Shown here: in pieces, positions 5,028 through 6,999 of the stretch
Position numbering within the stretch: position 1 is the first letter of the stretch
How the letters are laid out: each line of letters begins with the position of its first letter
From: Acidobacteriota bacterium
Lineage (GTDB): Bacteria; Acidobacteriota; Terriglobia; Terriglobales; Acidobacteriaceae
Assembly (NCBI GenBank): GCA_003225655.1
Contig: QIAW01000184.1
Coordinates: 1-6,999 of the forward strand
DNA: 6,999 nt
Direction: 5' to 3'
The notes under the pieces: model-generated
The model's input: only the letters and a program-made list of their open reading frames with translations
Database searches by the model: none
What the model was told of the DNA's origin: nothing
Made by a program: the position numbers and the translations under genes

Positions 5028-6149
5028 TCAGGCTCGCGACTGGATAGCAGAGTAGAGCGCTGAGATGTCCCCAAGTCTTATAGAATGCCGCACCCTGCGC
5101 ATGGTGTCAACATAGAACGCCAGGTTATGGATGCTATTGAGGGTCATGGCCAGCACCTCTCCGTTGGCATAGAGATGGCGCAAGTAGGCACGGCTGTAGC
5201 GAGCGCAGACCCGGCACCCGCAGTTGGGGTCTAAGGGCGATGGATCCTGGGCGTAACGCGCATTCTTGATGTTGACCTTGCCCTCAGATGTATAGAGCAG
5301 CCCATGCCGGGCGGCGCGCGTGGGCAGGACGCAATCCATCATGTCCACCCCCATCAAGGCATAGCGCACGATCTCCTCCGGAGTGCCCACGCCCATCACG
5401 TAGCGCGGCCTCTCTTTGGGCAAAGCAGGCAGAGTTGCCTGCAGCACCTCTTCCGTCAGCGCCCGCGGCTCGCCCACGCTGAGCCCGCCTATGGCATAAC
5501 CAGGAAAATCCATGGTCACCAGACGTTCAGCCGATTCCCTGCGCAGATCGGGAAACATGCCGCCTTGCACGATGCCAAAAAGAGATTGCGTACAGTTTCC
5601 AGTTTCAAGTTTCGAGTTTCGAGGGAAGTTCTCAGTTCTCGGTTCTCGGTTCTCAGAAAAATCTCGAGGAACTATTTGGTCAATAGTTTCTTCGGAAGAG
5701 CCCTGCTTTGTATCAGGGCACGACTTCAGTCGTGCCGAAAAGTTCGTTAAGCTTGTGGGCTTTAGCCCCTGCGGGATTTCTCGGTTCTGCAACAATGCCC
5801 ACGGAACCTCATGCTTATGCGCCTCAAAATGCCCTTTGCTGCGCTCCGCCCAGCGCAACGTCAGTTCCATGGATTGCTGCGCACGGCCGCGTTCGGCGGG
5901 ATACTCCGTACACTCGTCGAATGCCATCACAATGTCGGCGCCCAGCGAAATCTGCGCCTCCATCGTGCTCTCGGCGGTAAACAGATGCGTCGAGCCATCC
6001 AGGTGCGAGCGGAACTCAACTCCCGCTTCGCTGATCTTGCGCAACTGGCTCAAACTGAAAACCTGGAATCCACCGGAGTCGGTCAGCAGCGCCCGCTCCC
6101 AGGCCATGAATTTGTGCAGCCCGCCGAGCTGCCGCACCTGCGCCGCCCT
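5028..6149 (-). CDS. tgt: Queuine tRNA-ribosyltransferase (Tgt), main part, with in-frame insertion
   Basis: Tgt swaps guanine-34 in the anticodon of Asn, Asp, His and Tyr tRNAs for the queuosine precursor preQ1. This frame holds 373 residues, from RAAQVRQLGGLHKFMAW to the end. Catalytic features are all present: LLTDSGGFQVFSL with the base-recognition Asp, MAFDECTEYPA, LFGIVQGG, and GVDMMDCVLPTRAARHG with the nucleophile Asp at 5334-5336. The zinc site is also present: CGCRVC at 5205-5222 plus the His of SIHNLAF. Between RWAERSKGHFEAHKH and SLFGIVQGG lie about 65 extra residues encoded by repeat DNA at about 5590-5790; without them the total would match the usual 370-375 residues. The N-terminal 61 residues are in another frame (6151-6333). 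An ATG-initiated frame could start at 6276, but those upstream residues are not Tgt-like. The gene heads the tgt-yajC-secDF cluster. Confidence 0.92.
   Translation of the reverse strand, partial: RAAQVRQLGGLHKFMAWERALLTDSGGFQVFSLSQLRKISEAGVEFRSHLDGSTHLFTAESTMEAQISLGADIVMAFDECTEYPAERGRAQQSMELTLRWAERSKGHFEAHKHEVPWALLQNREIPQGLKPTSLTNFSARLKSCPDTKQGSSEETIDQIVPRDFSENREPRTENFPRNSKLETGNCTQSLFGIVQGGMFPDLRRESAERLVTMDFPGYAIGGLSVGEPRALTEEVLQATLPALPKERPRYVMGVGTPEEIVRYALMGVDMMDCVLPTRAARHGLLYTSEGKVNIKNARYAQDPSPLDPNCGCRVCARYSRAYLRHLYANGEVLAMTLNSIHNLAFYVDTMRRVRHSIRLGDISALYSAIQSRA
5593..5620. repeat. Heptanucleotide tandem array 1, four units
   Basis: Four contiguous 7-base units with consensus NAGTTTC: CAGTTTC, CAGTTTC, AAGTTTC, GAGTTTC. 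Only the first base varies. It lies at the downstream (C-terminal) border of the tgt insertion and resembles short tandemly repeated repetitive heptads described in cyanobacteria. Confidence 0.8.
5627..5654. repeat. Heptanucleotide tandem array 2, four units
   Basis: Four contiguous 7-base units with consensus RGTTCTC: AGTTCTC twice, then GGTTCTC twice. It is six bases from array 1 and has a different unit. On the coding strand it gives the repetitive peptide ENREPRTEN within Tgt. Confidence 0.8.
5717..5736. repeat. REP-like palindrome within the tgt insertion
   Basis: GGCACGACT and AGTCGTGCC are perfect 9-base arms separated by TC. It overlaps a second inverted repeat (5700-5705 with 5714-5719), so two alternative folds compete. 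It encodes part of the SARLKSCPDTK segment of the inserted Tgt peptide. Confidence 0.7.
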
Positions 6150-6153
6150 GGTA
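6149..6153 (-). other. Frame-breaking deletion junction in tgt
   Basis: The N-terminal frame reads through LGNTY (Tyr codon at 6151-6153). One base later the second frame begins with RAAQVRQLGGLHKF. Tgt proteins have HLxLRPG between these points. A loss of about 17 bases (six codons minus one base) explains both the missing motif and the shift. Confidence 0.75.
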
Positions 6154-6333
6154 GGTATTGCCCAGCAGAATCTCGACCCCGAGTTCCTCCAGAATGTCCT
6201 GCGGCACACCTTTGACCGAGCCCAGCGTCCCACAAGGCATAAAGACAGGAGTCTCCACCTCCCCATGAGGCGTGACAAGTCGGCCGGCGCGGGCTTCGCC
6301 GCAGGTGGCTTCTATTTGAAAAGAGAAGGACAC
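6151..6333 (-). CDS. tgt: Tgt, N-terminal part (out of frame with the main part)
   Basis: Sixty-one codons encode the Tgt N-terminus: SFSFQIEATCGEARAGRL, VTPHGEVETPVFMPCGT, VKGVPQDILEELGVEILLGNTY. This matches the family's first strands, with Cys in place of the usual Val in the MPVGT motif. The start is a GTG at 6331-6333; an in-frame TAG two codons upstream excludes a longer protein. No proper Shine-Dalgarno sequence precedes it. After the junction the frame continues into non-homologous residues (QGGAGAAARR and so on) until a stop near 6016. It belongs to the same gene as 5028-6149. Confidence 0.85.
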
Positions 6334-6341
6334 TCTCTACG

Positions 6342-6347
6342 ATTCTA
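6342..6347 (-). promoter_or_regulatory. Possible -10 element for tgt
   Basis: TAGAAT on the minus strand matches TATAAT in five of six positions and lies 8 bases before the tgt GTG. A transcript from it would be leaderless or nearly so, which fits the missing ribosome binding site. No good -35 sequence is seen at 16-18 bases, so support is limited. Confidence 0.25.
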
Positions 6348-6427
6348 TCGTGGGCGTGACCGAAATCTTCGACCGCATTAGGGAATGCAGCGCTCCCGCT
6401 ACTTTCCATTGAACTCGCCGGCAAGGC

Positions 6428-6456
6428 TTGACATGGATGGCAATGAGAACGATATT
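6428..6456 (+). promoter_or_regulatory. Sigma70-type promoter for the cNMP-binding protein gene
   Basis: A perfect TTGACA (6428-6433) is followed after exactly 17 bases by GATATT (6451-6456, four of six matches to TATAAT). The predicted start of transcription near 6463 leaves a short leader with GAGG at 6467-6470, 7 bases before the ATG. It lies in the 144-base divergent spacer shared with tgt. Confidence 0.55.
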
Positions 6457-6477
6457 CGATAACGATGAGGTTGATGC

Positions 6478-6999
6478 ATGGCCGCTGATCTGAACCTTCT
6501 CGCCGAGGTGCCTTTATTCCAACTGCTCGACGACGAAGAGCGTAAGACCCTCTCCGGGCTGCTCGATGTCCGCACCTTCAACAAGGGCGAGATTATCTTT
6601 GCTTACGGCGATCCGGGCGAAGCGCTTTTCATTGTGCGCCGCGGCAGCGTGCAGGTTTACGTGGAAGATCGCACCGGCGAGACCATCATCCTCGCGGAAA
6701 ACCTCGCCGGAGATGTGTTCGGTGAAATCTCTCTGCTCGATGGCGGCCCCCGCACCGCCACCGCCATCGCCACCGATGAGAGCGAACTCCTGGTCATGGA
6801 CCGCGGAGACCTGCTCGACCTGATTACCAGGCATCCGCACGCGGCCATGGATCTGCTCTCGGTGATGGGACGCCGCCTGCGCTCCACCGACGAACTGCTG
6901 CGCAGTCACGTCGCCCGCAACCTCAACGTCGAAGAGGAAGAGCGCCTCACCCTGGGACAGAAGATTGCCGACCGCGTGGCCACCTTCGGGGGCTCCTGG
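6478..6999 (+). CDS. Cyclic nucleotide-binding domain protein, probably with C-terminal DUF1003 membrane domain (partial)
   Basis: The frame opens at an ATG at 6478-6480 with GAGG 7 bases upstream and an in-frame TGA just before, and runs off the right edge after 174 codons. Residues 7-125 form a Crp-type cyclic nucleotide-binding fold: LLAEVPLFQLLDDEER, FNKGEIIFAYGDPGEALFIV, RRGSVQVYV, then the phosphate-binding cassette FGEISLLDGGPRTATA at 81-96 with the Glu and Arg used to hold cAMP or cGMP. After a helix, no helix-turn-helix appears; instead LGQKIADRVATFGGSW at 159-174 matches the opening of DUF1003 (PF06210) membrane proteins. It is therefore more likely a nucleotide-responsive membrane protein than a transcription factor. 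Divergent from tgt, with its own promoter. The ligand and role are unknown, and the membrane part lies outside the window. Confidence 0.85.
   Translation, partial: MAADLNLLAEVPLFQLLDDEERKTLSGLLDVRTFNKGEIIFAYGDPGEALFIVRRGSVQVYVEDRTGETIILAENLAGDVFGEISLLDGGPRTATAIATDESELLVMDRGDLLDLITRHPHAAMDLLSVMGRRLRSTDELLRSHVARNLNVEEEERLTLGQKIADRVATFGGSW

Larger units (their letters stand above)
5590..5790. repeat. Composite repeat insertion within tgt (heptad arrays plus palindromic cassette)
   Basis: This roughly 200-base stretch interrupts conserved Tgt sequence but keeps its frame open. In plus-strand order it contains a heptad array (5593-5620), a second heptad array (5627-5654), and an inverted repeat GCCCTG/CAGGGC (5700-5719). 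Then come a palindrome with 9-base arms GGCACGACT/AGTCGTGCC (5717-5736), a small palindrome GGGCT/AGCCC (5757-5768), and an 11-base sequence (5778-5788) identical to part of the second heptad array. From memory, similar palindromes and heptads are common in acidobacterial spacers. No transposase is present, so any mobility would be non-autonomous. Boundaries are approximate. Confidence 0.75.

Noticed and set aside
5593..5654. CRISPR-like array
   Set aside because: Units are 7 bases and contiguous without spacers; this is a tandem microsatellite-type repeat.
6135..6160. Programmed frameshift in tgt
   Set aside because: The invariant HLxLRPG residues are absent, not merely out of frame, and no slippery site is seen.
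5512..6381. Long plus-strand open frame (289 codons) opposite tgt
   Set aside because: It is antisense to conserved Tgt motifs, crosses the repeat insertion and has no recognisable domain or ribosome binding site; the opposite strand explains the sequence fully.
6334..6477. preQ1 riboswitch upstream of tgt
   Set aside because: No recognisable preQ1 aptamer pattern was found in the short divergent spacer, and the candidate -10 leaves no room for a leader.

Overview
The window reads as a chromosomal segment of an Acidobacteriota bacterium (Terriglobia/Koribacter-like). This is inferred from protein style and order, not from a marker gene. The cues are the MFEDSL-type TonB with a polyproline and GG-rich linker, the acidobacterial-looking YajC/SecD/SecF, short palindromic and heptad repeats of a kind I associate with acidobacterial spacers, and a cNMP-binding/DUF1003-type protein. 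No tRNA, rRNA, CRISPR array, IS element or phage gene was seen.

Layout, right to left along the minus strand: tgt (queuine tRNA-ribosyltransferase, 5028-6333), yajC (4503-4832), secD (2891-4481) and secF (1619-2818) form the classical tgt-yajC-secD-secF order. A spacer with hairpins and a possible terminator (1418-1618) follows, then a TonB energy transducer (692-1417) and the N-terminal part of an ExbB/TolQ/MotA-type proton channel (1-473), which runs off the left edge. A divergent plus-strand gene (6478 to the right edge) encodes a cyclic-nucleotide-binding domain leading into what looks like a DUF1003 membrane domain. It has a good sigma70-like promoter in the 144-base divergent spacer.

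Functionally, YajC-SecD-SecF is the proton-driven accessory complex of the Sec translocon, Tgt modifies the tRNA wobble base, and TonB/ExbB energises outer-membrane transport. Two of these conserved genes are broken in the sequence as given. secD lacks about 41 bases covering its second membrane helix, and tgt lacks about 17 bases covering its HLxLRPG motif. Both losses shift the frame. Everything around them is well conserved, so assembly or sequencing error is the leading explanation, but a real lesion cannot be excluded.

The most unusual structural feature is an in-frame insertion of roughly 65 codons inside tgt. It is built from two heptanucleotide tandem arrays and a palindromic REP-like cassette bracketed by an 11-base direct repeat. 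A separate degenerate octanucleotide repeat fills the secD-secF spacer. All gene-free stretches are shorter than 300 bases.
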